From positions 1 to 64,000 of the forward strand of contig JBKQPR010000357.1 in NCBI GenBank assembly GCA_052144935.1: a stretch of 64,000 nucleotides of DNA, given 5' to 3'. Numbering within the stretch: the stretch's first letter is position 1; the number at the start of each line of letters is the position of its first letter. Shown here piece by piece: positions 39,998-48,252 of the stretch. The DNA is from JOPF133 sp052144935. GTDB lineage: Bacteria > Acidobacteriota > Terriglobia > Bryobacterales > Bryobacteraceae. The position numbers and the translations under genes were made by a program. The notes below the pieces were generated by a model. That model made no database searches, was not told the origin of the DNA, and was given only the letters and a program-made list of their open reading frames with translations.

Positions 39998-41740
39998 TTA
40001 AGAATTGTCAAGGTTCTTGTGTGGCTCTACATGTGGCTCTAAGTCCAGGCTGTGGTAAGCCGCCAGCGCCTCGTGAAGGCTATCGAAAATGCGATTGGGG
40101 CCGATCGCCTCGGTAAGGCGGTGCCGGTCCAGATCCGGCTTCAGGTCCGATTGGACGTGCGCCAAAACCAACTCGACACCGCGATGGGCCATGTCTCGCT
40201 GAAGCTCCCGCACGACATGCGCGGCGGTATAGTCCACGTTCGTAATCGCCCCCGCATCCACCACCAGCCAGCGCAAACGCGAAGGCGCCGGCCCGGCCAG
40301 ACCGCGAATCTCGTCCGCGAACATTCCGGCATTCGCATAGAAGAGCGCCGCGCCAAACCGGTAGACCGCCAACCCTGGCTCGGTGACCGCTCCGGGAACC
40401 GCCGGCGTCAATCGCCAGATGCCCGCTGGGCCCTGAACCAGCACCGCCGTGTGCGGGCGATAGCTGTGGCGCACCACCCGGAGCAGCGACAGCACCATGG
40501 CAAGCAGGATGCCCTGTTCGACTCCCACGAGCACGACCACCGCCGCGGTAAAGAACGCCAGCGCATATTCGCCGGGGCTCTCCTGGCGGATGGCCCGCAG
40601 GCCGCGCACGTCCGTGAGGCCGATGGCCACGATAAACACGATGGCGCCCAGCACGCATCGCGGCAGGTACTGGAATGGGCCGGTGAGAAAGAGAAGCACC
40701 AGCGCAACCACCACCGCCATAGCCACGTGCGCCACCTGGCTCTGACCGCCGGAGCGCTCCACCATGGCCGTTTGCGTGGGGCTTCCGTTTACCACGAACG
40801 TCCCGCTCAACGCCGCAGCGGCGTTCGCCGCGGCGAGGCCGCCGAGGTCGGCGTTCTCATCCGGCCGTTGATGGTGGCGGATGGCGTAAATGCGGGCGGT
40901 TGCCGCGCTTTGCGCGACGATCATCACAAAGCACGATCCTGCCACGGGCATCAATGGCTCTATGTCCTTCCAACCCACGCTGGGGAATCCCGCATGCGGC
41001 AGGCCGCCGGCCAGCGGCCCGATGACGCCAATGCCATGCCCGGCAAAATCCCATGTGGCGCTGGCCGCGATCGCGCCGCCCACCGCGATGAGCGGACCGG
41101 GTATTCTCGGTCGAAACCGGTGGAGCGCCAGGACGCCGCCAACCACCACCGCGGAGAGACCCAGGGATGGCCAGCGAATATGAGGCAGACCGCGGACGAT
41201 CTCCGCCAGTTGCTCAACCGTCCGATGGGAGTGAACCTCCAGGCCGAGCATTTCGCCCAACACGGCGATTCCCACCTGGAACCCCACTCCGGTGAGAAAA
41301 CCTACCAGCACCGTCCGGGAAAGGAAATCGGCCAGGAAGCCCAGCCTGAGCAGGCGTGCCACCAGCAGCAGCCCGGCGGTCAGCATCCCTACCAGCCCCG
41401 CCAGCGCCACGTATCTCGCGCTGGCCACCGGCGCCATGCCGGAGATGCCCCCAGCCAGAATGGCGGCGGTCGCCGAATCGGCGGCGACCACCAGGTACCG
41501 GGACGAGCCGAAGGTGGCGAACGCGAGAAGCGGCAGGAACAAGGTGTAGAATCCGCTGACGGCCGGCATGCCGGCGATGGCGGCATAGCCCAGGGCCTGC
41601 GGGATGCTCATGGCCGCCAGTTCGATTCCGGCCAGGGAATCGCGGACGCTGCCAGCCAGGCTGAAGGGCCGCATCCCACGGAAGAGGCTCGGCCACTGCG
41701 GCTTGCCAGCCTGCTGGCTCGGCCCCGGCGCGGCTTCCAT
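39998..41740 (-). CDS. SulP-family anion transporter with STAS domain
   Basis: The 580-residue protein has the SulP membrane core (IELAAMSIPQALGYAAIAGM signature near residue 40, about eleven to twelve helices) and a C-terminal STAS domain (residues about 440-560; GAALFYANAGMFADEIRGL and WLVVDAGAITNVDYTAAHV). It would move sulfate, bicarbonate or another anion. The start at 41740 fits a 20-residue cytoplasmic tail before the first helix. Confidence 0.92.
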   Translation of the reverse strand: MEAAPGPSQQAGKPQWPSLFRGMRPFSLAGSVRDSLAGIELAAMSIPQALGYAAIAGMPAVSGFYTLFLPLLAFATFGSSRYLVVAADSATAAILAGGISGMAPVASARYVALAGLVGMLTAGLLLVARLLRLGFLADFLSRTVLVGFLTGVGFQVGIAVLGEMLGLEVHSHRTVEQLAEIVRGLPHIRWPSLGLSAVVVGGVLALHRFRPRIPGPLIAVGGAIAASATWDFAGHGIGVIGPLAGGLPHAGFPSVGWKDIEPLMPVAGSCFVMIVAQSAATARIYAIRHHQRPDENADLGGLAAANAAAALSGTFVVNGSPTQTAMVERSGGQSQVAHVAMAVVVALVLLFLTGPFQYLPRCVLGAIVFIVAIGLTDVRGLRAIRQESPGEYALAFFTAAVVVLVGVEQGILLAMVLSLLRVVRHSYRPHTAVLVQGPAGIWRLTPAVPGAVTEPGLAVYRFGAALFYANAGMFADEIRGLAGPAPSRLRWLVVDAGAITNVDYTAAHVVRELQRDMAHRGVELVLAHVQSDLKPDLDRHRLTEAIGPNRIFDSLHEALAAYHSLDLEPHVEPHKNLDNS

Positions 41741-41752
41741 CGGAGAAGTATC

Positions 41753-42112
41753 CTACGAGGTCTTCTTGGCGACGAACGGCTGCGCCTGATCGTCACCGGT
41801 TCGCTGCACTTTGAAATCGATCTTGTCCGCCGCCACCTTGCCGGTGTATTTCAAATCGATCCCATCCCCGAAATCCAGGTGCACCGTAAAAGAGATCTCG
41901 TCGCCGTGGATTTCACCGTTCTGGATGGGCTGCTCGAACTGATCGCCGCCCATGGTGCCGGTGAGCTTCCCGCCATCGGCTTTCAATTTGAAGGTGATGC
42001 TGTAGGTATTGCCGTTGGGACCCGGCTGGTCGCCGGTCCAGGCGCCGGTGGGATCGGCGGCCAGCAGAAGACTCGCGCCCGCAAGCGCCAAAACGAGAAT
42101 GCGTGGGATCAT
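41753..42112 (-). CDS. small exported beta-barrel-like protein
   Basis: The 119-residue protein has a signal peptide (MIPRILVLALAGASLLLAAD) followed by alternating strands: TYSITFKLKADGGKLTGTMG and DEISFTVHLDFGDGIDLKY. The pattern is common in acidobacterial genomes, with no known function. The ATG at 42112 fits the signal peptide and the frame further upstream lacks support. It lies 12 bases downstream of nothing in the same direction except the SulP gene that follows it. Confidence 0.7.
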   Translation of the reverse strand: MIPRILVLALAGASLLLAADPTGAWTGDQPGPNGNTYSITFKLKADGGKLTGTMGGDQFEQPIQNGEIHGDEISFTVHLDFGDGIDLKYTGKVAADKIDFKVQRTGDDQAQPFVAKKTS

Positions 42113-42615
42113 GCCTGTGATTATATGTCGAATTGCCGGAGCGCGCGGCCGTGGGAGGAGGCTGGAATCGAGGAAGACACCGGTAGCTATCCGTTTGGTC
42201 GAGCCGGCGGACGATCTTTCGGCGCGCTTCAATCCGGGCGCGGTACTGCTAGCGCGCATGAATGTGCCGGAAGCGGTAGGCATGCTGGAAGCGGCGCCAC
42301 GCCTTGCAGCGGGAATGGCGAGGCTGTGCTGGTTCAGCGTGAAATGGAGAGCTGGCGTTCCCCGTTAGCGTACAGCGCTTTTCGACGGCTCGGTTTGGAC
42401 GACACCACCCAATGTAAATGGCGGCTGGTGGACGAGGCAGGCTGCTGAAGGTGCAACTGGTTTCAAAAAGAAACTCAGGTTGGCTGTTCCCCGATTCACA
42501 CCCCATTCACACAGGGCGTGAAGCGCAAAAGGAAACTGGCTAGGGCAAGGAATCAAATCCCCGATGCAGCGGTTCAATTTCCGGGTGGCCGACACTCGCC
42601 CGAAGCGCGCGAACG
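42113..42615. other. intergenic region, nothing recognised
   Basis: No open frame looks like a protein I know. A run near 42560-42600 ('ggttcaatttccgggtggcc') resembles part of a tRNA T-arm, but a full cloverleaf cannot be drawn. Otherwise empty. Confidence 0.4.
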
Positions 42616-43077
42616 CTACTTTAAGAGGTACACGACCGTCGTCTCAGTGTCGGCCGGATCCGGCGTCGGATCTCCGTATATCTCCCACGAGTGCCCGGCG
42701 GACCCCCTCCGATTCGCCGCCATCCATTTTCTGATCGCGTCGTGCGCCTCGTTCATGCGATTGTACGGGCCGCGGTGGACGGCGACGGCAGCGTCGCCCC
42801 CTTGCGTTTCGGTCGCGTACACCTCGCCCGCAGCTTCAAATGTGCGCGTGACCTCGACACCGAAGTCGCACAGTATCGGCGCGCCCGGCTGTGTCGGGTG
42901 GTGGTAGAGAAAAATGTTGTGGCCATCAGTCCGCAGGCCTGGCTGGCTGCGAATGAACTCCCAGACCTTGCCCAGGGCCGCCCCCCACGCCGAGCCAACC
43001 GCGCCCGGCGCGACCTCGCGCCGCACCGCGGCCAACTTGCGGGGGTGAACAGTCTGTACGTTGACGGCGACGGGCAT
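42616..43077 (-). CDS. GyrI-like small-molecule-binding protein
   Basis: The 153-residue protein (start at ATG 43077; a longer frame to 43095 exists) has the repeated beta-alpha-beta form of the AraC-effector-binding/GyrI fold: VNVQTVHPRKLAAVRREVAP, VWEFIRSQPGLR, NIFLYHHP, then GEVYATETQGGDAAVAVHRG and SWEIYGDP. It lacks an HTH domain, so it is a stand-alone binding module. Ligand unknown. Confidence 0.75.
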   Translation of the reverse strand: MPVAVNVQTVHPRKLAAVRREVAPGAVGSAWGAALGKVWEFIRSQPGLRTDGHNIFLYHHPTQPGAPILCDFGVEVTRTFEAAGEVYATETQGGDAAVAVHRGPYNRMNEAHDAIRKWMAANRRGSAGHSWEIYGDPTPDPADTETTVVYLLK

Positions 43078-43095
43078 TCCTCGATCATAAACCAA

Positions 43096-43432
43096 GATCG
43101 TGCGTGCCGGTTACCTCCGGCATCGAGGCTCAGGCGGCGTGCGAATTTGACGGACGATGGCCGGGGATGACCGTGTCCAGACGTCGGGGAGGCTTCGGTC
43201 GGATCACGCGCCAACAGGAAGTTGGGCGGGCAAAGTTCGCCCGCAGACCTCAACTTCCGGTTTGCCGGCTATCCGTGATCCAGCTCACTTCATCCGACAT
43301 CGCCGCCTAAGGTAGCAAGCGGGAGACGATCCTATCGTTGGTCGTCTATAAGCGGAGCGCGAATAGCCGTAAACCCATATGTACCATCGACAGTATTCCG
43401 GCGCGGATTGATTCAGACTATCCTATCTGGAA
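43096..43432. other. intergenic region with nested inverted repeat
   Basis: It carries the strong double inverted repeat at 43217-43258 and the upstream region of the TPR gene. No gene seen. Confidence 0.5.
43217..43258. repeat. nested inverted repeat
   Basis: Outer arms GGAAGTTG and CAACTTCC enclose inner arms GCGGGC and GCCCGC. This looks like a REP/BIME-type palindrome or a bidirectional terminator. Confidence 0.6.
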
Positions 43433-44197
43433 ATGGGACTCCTTCGAATGCTATTTGAGATCTTCGTTGCTTACCGCAAGGCAAAGAAGAACCTGGAGGC
43501 CTGCCAGCGGGTGAGAACGCTGGACCCGATGACGCAGGCGTATCGTCAGGGCAACTATGAGCAGGCGATGGCGCTCGCCACCGATCCGTTCATGCAGGCA
43601 GAGATGTTGATCCAGCTTGGCCGCCCATCGGAAGCCGAGGAGATCCTGCGGCGGATGGCGGAGACCGAAAAGCAGGCGAAGCCGCGCACGCTGGTGATGA
43701 GCCAGCTTGGGCACTTGCTGACGCTCCAGCAGCGGTACGGCGAGGCGATGGAGTGCTTCCAACTGGCGTTGCGCATGTGGCCGGAGCGCGGGTCCACCTG
43801 TCGAGCGATCGCGGAGTGGCATCTGCGGCGCGGCGGCAGTTCCGCGGAAGCGTTGCGCTGGGCGCGTTTGGCGGTAGAGAAAGAAAAGGCCGGCCCCGGC
43901 CTCTCCCAGGATTCCAAGGAGCTCTGCCTGGCGGAGGATTTCTCGACCCTGGCCTGGGCGGTGGCGGTTCACTCGCATGACGGCGCCGAAGTGGATCGGT
44001 TGTGCGAAGAGATAGCGTTTCCCGCGATAACGCCGCGCTGCTCGCTCTCCATGTCGAGTTTCCAGTTCGGCAAAGCTTGGGCGGCGCTGGGCAATACCAC
44101 CGAAAGCGCGGCGCATTTTGAAGCCGCGATCCAGAGGGATCCGAAAGGACTCTGGGCGCGGGAAGCTGCGGCCCAGCGCCTTACGAACCCGGCATGA
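43433..44197 (+). CDS. TPR-repeat protein
   Basis: The 254-residue protein has an N-terminal hydrophobic stretch (LRMLFEIFVAYRKAK) and several tetratricopeptide repeats, for example AEMLIQLGRPSEAEEILRRM and GHLLTLQQRYGEAMECFQLA, and a C-terminal one GKAWAALGNTTESAAHFEAA. It overlaps the next gene by ATGA. TPR proteins scaffold other proteins; the partner is probably the HEAT-like protein encoded next. Confidence 0.75.
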   Translation: MGLLRMLFEIFVAYRKAKKNLEACQRVRTLDPMTQAYRQGNYEQAMALATDPFMQAEMLIQLGRPSEAEEILRRMAETEKQAKPRTLVMSQLGHLLTLQQRYGEAMECFQLALRMWPERGSTCRAIAEWHLRRGGSSAEALRWARLAVEKEKAGPGLSQDSKELCLAEDFSTLAWAVAVHSHDGAEVDRLCEEIAFPAITPRCSLSMSSFQFGKAWAALGNTTESAAHFEAAIQRDPKGLWAREAAAQRLTNPA

Positions 44198-45468
44198 CCA
44201 CCGCCGCCACGGACGTGCCCTGGCAGGACCTGCAGCACGCCTTTGGCAGAGCTCACGATGTTCCGCGAGTGCTGACGGCGCTATCCCAGTCTCACGGCCG
44301 GCAATTGAGAACACAGATGGAACGGCTGTGGGAACGCGTGCTGCACCAGGGGAGCATCTATAGCGCATCGCCTCCGGCCGTGCAAGCATTGATTCCCTTG
44401 GCGGCGAAGGTAACGGGCAACGACAGGAAGCTGTATTACGAGCTTCTGGCCGAGTTTGCATCGTCAGCCCGCCATGCCATCCGCGACGGGCACGGGGGAC
44501 CCTGCTGTAGTGGCGGCGATCCCGAGCATGGGCGGGCCATTCTGGCTCACATTCTGGAGGGGTGCGATCGGTTCGCGCCGGACCTGGCAAGCCGCGATCG
44601 CTCGGTCCGCCGATTGGCGGCCGAGCTCCTCTGCTGCTCAACGGATGCAGGAAGCGAAGCTGCGCAACTGGTGCGCCGCCGGTTCGAGATCGAAAGCGAT
44701 CGAGACACGCGAATGGATCTCTTCGAAGCGCTGACACGCGTAAGCGACCGGATCGAAGATTGGCCCGGCGTTTTTGCGGCGGCGCTCGAACGGGAGTCCG
44801 ATCCAGCGCTCCGCTTCACGGTGCGCCACGCGCAGGTTCGCCACTTCAGGAGCGCTACAGACGATGGCGCAGTCGGCGAGTTGACTTCGCTGTTCCTGAA
44901 GGAGTGCGAGGACGGCACGAGTGCAAACATCCGCCGCTTTTTCGAGGCGCTCGAGTGGCTGGGCAAGGAGCGGGAACTGGCGGCGCTCCTCGTGACGCTG
45001 GACCGGTGCCGCGATCGGAATGTGATTCGGGTAGTAGTGGAGCGATCGCTGCGGCTTGCCTTCTGCGATGAGCGGTCGGGGTGGGGAAACAGGAACTGCA
45101 GTCTCCTGGCGGACGGCGCATCGAAGCCGGGCGGATCGGACAAACTCCCGAGCGAGGGCACCGTCCTCAGAGGTCTCCTGAAAGTTGCCCTGCTGGCGAT
45201 GGCGTGGAAGGTCTTTCCCTTCCTGCTACGCCGCAGATTGCGGCGCAGCAGAGACGAGAACAATCGGCGGCGCTACCGGATCGAATACCCGCCGGTCACG
45301 GGAAGCAAGCCGGAAACGCCCATGCTGCTGACCGCGAACCAGCAGCGGACATTAGCGGCGCTGGCGGCAAAAGCGGAGGTCTGGATGGATCAGACCAACC
45401 TATGGGCGCTCTTCGATCTGCCAGACAATGCCGCCGGCCTGCTTGCATTCCTGGCAGACCGCACCTGA
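44194..45468 (+). CDS. HEAT-like helical protein of unknown function
   Basis: The 424-residue protein is mostly helical and has HEAT/ARM-like helix pairs, for example LASRDRSVRRLAAELLCCST and DTRMDLFEALTRVSDRIEDW. A hydrophobic stretch near residue 325 (GLLKVALLAMAWKVFPFLL) may be a membrane helix. A Cys pair (CCSGG) lies near residue 105. No known family. It is coupled to the TPR gene by ATGA overlap, so the two probably work together. Confidence 0.6.
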   Translation: MTTAATDVPWQDLQHAFGRAHDVPRVLTALSQSHGRQLRTQMERLWERVLHQGSIYSASPPAVQALIPLAAKVTGNDRKLYYELLAEFASSARHAIRDGHGGPCCSGGDPEHGRAILAHILEGCDRFAPDLASRDRSVRRLAAELLCCSTDAGSEAAQLVRRRFEIESDRDTRMDLFEALTRVSDRIEDWPGVFAAALERESDPALRFTVRHAQVRHFRSATDDGAVGELTSLFLKECEDGTSANIRRFFEALEWLGKERELAALLVTLDRCRDRNVIRVVVERSLRLAFCDERSGWGNRNCSLLADGASKPGGSDKLPSEGTVLRGLLKVALLAMAWKVFPFLLRRRLRRSRDENNRRRYRIEYPPVTGSKPETPMLLTANQQRTLAALAAKAEVWMDQTNLWALFDLPDNAAGLLAFLADRT

Positions 45469-45790
45469 CGCAAGCTGCGGATAGTCACGTCTGCCACAGC
45501 GAGAGCACGGGATCGACGCCGCAGCGCGCCGGGTGGGAATGGAGCAGGCTGCGAGCGACAACATGCTCAGAGCGGACACCATGCTCAGAGCGGAGGCCAC
45601 CCGTGGCATAGGTGAGCGGAGCGTCTGGCGAGATGCCGTCAGGCTCCTGAAGGGGCGGGCGGCGACGCATCTGCCTAAACCACCCATTTGTCAAGTTGGC
45701 GGCGTGGCCCGCCGGGAGGATTGTATTAATTCGAGAATTCTGATATCTTCGCTGAACCATTAAGATGTTCGTCCGAAATCCGGAGGGAGC
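45469..45790. other. intergenic region before the DksA-type gene
   Basis: It contains the direct repeat 'catgctcagagcgga' twice (45561-45595) and an AT-rich promoter-like stretch at 45719-45750 with the small palindrome AATTC-GA-GAATT. No gene seen. A GGAGG Shine-Dalgarno precedes the next start. Confidence 0.5.
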
Positions 45791-46156
45791 ATGAAGAGAA
45801 GCGTCGCAGTGCTGGAAACCCATGACGATTACCGGCGGAGGCTGCTCGAAAAGCGCCGGGAGGTGCTCAGCGGGCTGGGCACCCGGTTCGACACCCTGGC
45901 GTCGATGGGCAGCGTCGCGGAGGACGATCGTGCCCAGGTCACCCACGACGAGTTCATTTCGCTACAGCGGAACAGTATGGATTATACGCAGCTCCGGCTG
46001 GTGAATGAAGCCCTGGACCGCATCGAGTCGGGCGATTATGGCATTTGCCTGGCCTGCGAGGAGCCGATCGCTCCCAAGCGGCTGCAAGCCGTAAGCTGGG
46101 CCCGCTATTGCGTGAAGTGCCAGGAGGAGATGAGCGCGGAAATAGCGCCCCGATAA
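45791..46156 (+). CDS. DksA/TraR-type zinc-finger protein
   Basis: The 121-residue protein has a coiled N-terminal half (ETHDDYRRRLLEKRREVLSG) and a four-Cys zinc finger YGICLACEEPIAPKRL ... RYCVKCQEEM. DksA/TraR proteins bind the RNA polymerase secondary channel; this one is shorter than E. coli DksA (151) and lacks the DxxDxA tip that I can see, so its action on transcription is uncertain. The start follows GGAGGGAGC. Confidence 0.85.
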   Translation: MKRSVAVLETHDDYRRRLLEKRREVLSGLGTRFDTLASMGSVAEDDRAQVTHDEFISLQRNSMDYTQLRLVNEALDRIESGDYGICLACEEPIAPKRLQAVSWARYCVKCQEEMSAEIAPR

Positions 46157-46236
46157 TAGCAGAAAGCCGGGACCCGCAGGCGCGAATCCCGGCCAAAAAT
46201 CTTGAAAACTCCGCCAAATCCTGGGAGCGGGCTGGC

Positions 46237-46569
46237 TTAGCCCACGTGCGGGTCGATCATTTTCTGCACTTCGGACTTGCCTACCGCCCCGACCCGCTGC
46301 TCCACCACCTGGCCGCCCTTGAACAGCAGCAGCGTGGGGATCCCGCGGATGTTGTAGCGCATGGCGGTGCTGCCGTTGGCATCCACATCCAGCTTGCCCA
46401 CCTTCAATTTGCCGGCGTAATCGTTGGCCACCACATCGATGGTGGGCGCCATCTGCCGGCAGGGGCCGCACCACTCGGCCCAGAAATCCACCAGAACCGG
46501 CACCGCCGACCGGAGAACCTCCTGGTCGAATGCCGAATCGGTAAACGTTAACGTGTTCTGACCTGCCAT
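46237..46569 (-). CDS. trxA: thioredoxin
   Basis: The 110-residue protein has the thioredoxin active site FWAEWCGPCRQMAP at residue 33 and the cis-Pro loop RGIPTLLLFKGG. It reduces protein disulfides in the cytoplasm, with thioredoxin reductase (not in the window). Full length, single gene. Confidence 0.95.
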   Translation of the reverse strand: MAGQNTLTFTDSAFDQEVLRSAVPVLVDFWAEWCGPCRQMAPTIDVVANDYAGKLKVGKLDVDANGSTAMRYNIRGIPTLLLFKGGQVVEQRVGAVGKSEVQKMIDPHVG

Positions 46570-46611
46570 TTCGTCTCCTAAACTATTAGAATCACGGGCG
46601 CCCGAAAGGAT

Positions 46612-48033
46612 TCACGCGCCGCCCGCCAGGCTCCGGTAAAGCGCCGAATAAGCCTTCGCCGACGCCCGCCAGGAAAAGTCCTTCTCCATTCCGCGCCGCA
46701 TCATCTCCCGCCAGGCGTCCGACCGGGAGAATGCCTGGGCCGCCTCGCGCACGGCTTCCAGGAGCGCCTGTCCGGAGTACTCCCGGAACTTGAACCCGGT
46801 GCCTTCCTCGATAGTATCATCCAGGCCGCCGGTGGCGCGCACCACTGGTACGGTACCGTATCGTAAGCTATACATCTGGTTTAGGCCGCAGGGCTCGTAG
46901 CGGCTGGGCATCAGGAACATGTCCGCGCCAGCTTCGATCAGGTGGGCCAGCCGGTTGTCGAAGCCGATGCGCACGGCGATGCGCCCGGGATGCTCGGCCG
47001 CCATCCCGCTGAAGAACTCCTCGTACTCCGGATCGCCGGTCCCCAGGGCCACCAGGCAGAGTCCCTCGTCAACGATCTGGCCGGCGACTTCCGCCAGAAT
47101 ATCGGTGCCCTTCTGGCGGGTGAAGCGCGAAACGATGCCGATCAGGGGCCGGTCGATGGCCTCAACGGGGAGGCCGAATTCGGCCAGAAGCTGCTCTTTC
47201 GAAACCCGCTTGCCGGAGAGATCGCCGGGCGTGTAGTTGGCCGGCAGCAGAGGGTCGATATCGGGGCTCCACTCGCTGTAATCGGCGCCGTTCAGGATGC
47301 CGGTGAGGGATCCGGCGCGGGCCCTCAGAGCCCCGTCCAGGCCGAAGCCGAATTCGGGAGTCTGGATTTCCCGCGCGTAGGTGGGGCTGACGGTGTTGAG
47401 GGCCGTGGCGAAGGCGATGCCGCCTTTGATATAGGCGACACGCCCGAAGAATTCCATGCCGTCGGGCCGGTAGACTGCCGGATCGAGAGCCACCTCCGGA
47501 AGAATGGTCTTCGGGAAAAGCCCCTGGTAGCCGAGGTTGTGGATGGTGAAGAGGGTCGGGACGCCGAGAAACGTGGGGTCGTTGGCGAAGGTGGTATGCA
47601 GGTAGGCGGGCACCAGGCCGGACTGCCAATCGTGGCAATGGAGCACGTGGGGGCGAAATAGAAACCGCGCCACGCCGATCGCGGCGCGGGCGAAGACGGC
47701 GAAGCGGATGTGGTTATCGGGATAGTCGATGCCGGATTCCCCGTAGAAGCCCTTGCGGGCGTACAGCGGCGGGCAGTCCACCAGAAAGAACGGAAACTCG
47801 GCGGGGGCTTGATAAATGGAAGTATCGTAGCGCGTGGCGCCCAGCAACACCGGCAGGCTATCGTAGACCCGGCGGAGGGTCTTCAGGTCCACCGAGCCGT
47901 AGCGCGGGATGACCACGGCGGCCTCATCGCCCAAACCGCGCAACGCGGCCGGCAGTGCGCCGACCACATCGGCCAGCCCCCCCGTTTTGGCCAGAGGCGC
48001 AGCCTCCGAAGAAACCATCAGGACGCGAGCCAC
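46612..48033 (-). CDS. glgA: glycogen synthase (ADP-glucose type, GT5)
   Basis: The 473-residue protein begins at a GTG (48031-48033) and has the ADP-glucose motif APLAKTGGLADVVGALPAAL. Further blocks are HCHDWQSGLVPAYLHTTF, FTIHNLGYQGLFP, the catalytic SRFTRQKGTDILAE and MPSRYEPCGLNQMYSLRYGT. It extends glycogen by adding ADP-glucose. The open frame to 48180 runs into a repeat and was not used. Length matches the family. Confidence 0.94.
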   Translation of the reverse strand: MARVLMVSSEAAPLAKTGGLADVVGALPAALRGLGDEAAVVIPRYGSVDLKTLRRVYDSLPVLLGATRYDTSIYQAPAEFPFFLVDCPPLYARKGFYGESGIDYPDNHIRFAVFARAAIGVARFLFRPHVLHCHDWQSGLVPAYLHTTFANDPTFLGVPTLFTIHNLGYQGLFPKTILPEVALDPAVYRPDGMEFFGRVAYIKGGIAFATALNTVSPTYAREIQTPEFGFGLDGALRARAGSLTGILNGADYSEWSPDIDPLLPANYTPGDLSGKRVSKEQLLAEFGLPVEAIDRPLIGIVSRFTRQKGTDILAEVAGQIVDEGLCLVALGTGDPEYEEFFSGMAAEHPGRIAVRIGFDNRLAHLIEAGADMFLMPSRYEPCGLNQMYSLRYGTVPVVRATGGLDDTIEEGTGFKFREYSGQALLEAVREAAQAFSRSDAWREMMRRGMEKDFSWRASAKAYSALYRSLAGGA

Positions 48034-48087
48034 AAGGGGATTGTAGCAAGGCGCGGGAAAGAGGCGAGGTGGCGAGGCGGGGATGGG

Positions 48088-48178
48088 ACGCGGAGGCGCG
48101 GAGGCGCGGAGCAAAACGCGGAGAATCCATTCTTGATTCTTCTCCGCGTTTTCCTCCGTGTCTCCGCGCCTCCGCGTC
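48088..48178. repeat. GCGGAGGCGCGG inverted repeat
   Basis: Arms 'acgcggaggcgcgga' and 'tccgcgcctccgcgt' enclose a loop region rich in 'ctccgc' runs. A diverged copy is at 53471-53568. This is a dispersed palindromic repeat of unknown function. It lies between glgA and the next gene. Confidence 0.8.
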
Positions 48179-48252
48179 AAAGTGCGCCCGGCCGGGGTAG
48201 TTTCCGGAGGCCACGGAGTAAGCAGGCCAACGGGGCTGCGGGCGAGCCTTCT

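Noticed and set aside
42560..42600. tRNA-like T-arm
   Set aside because: 'ggttcaatttcc' resembles a T-arm, but acceptor and anticodon stems cannot be paired around it.
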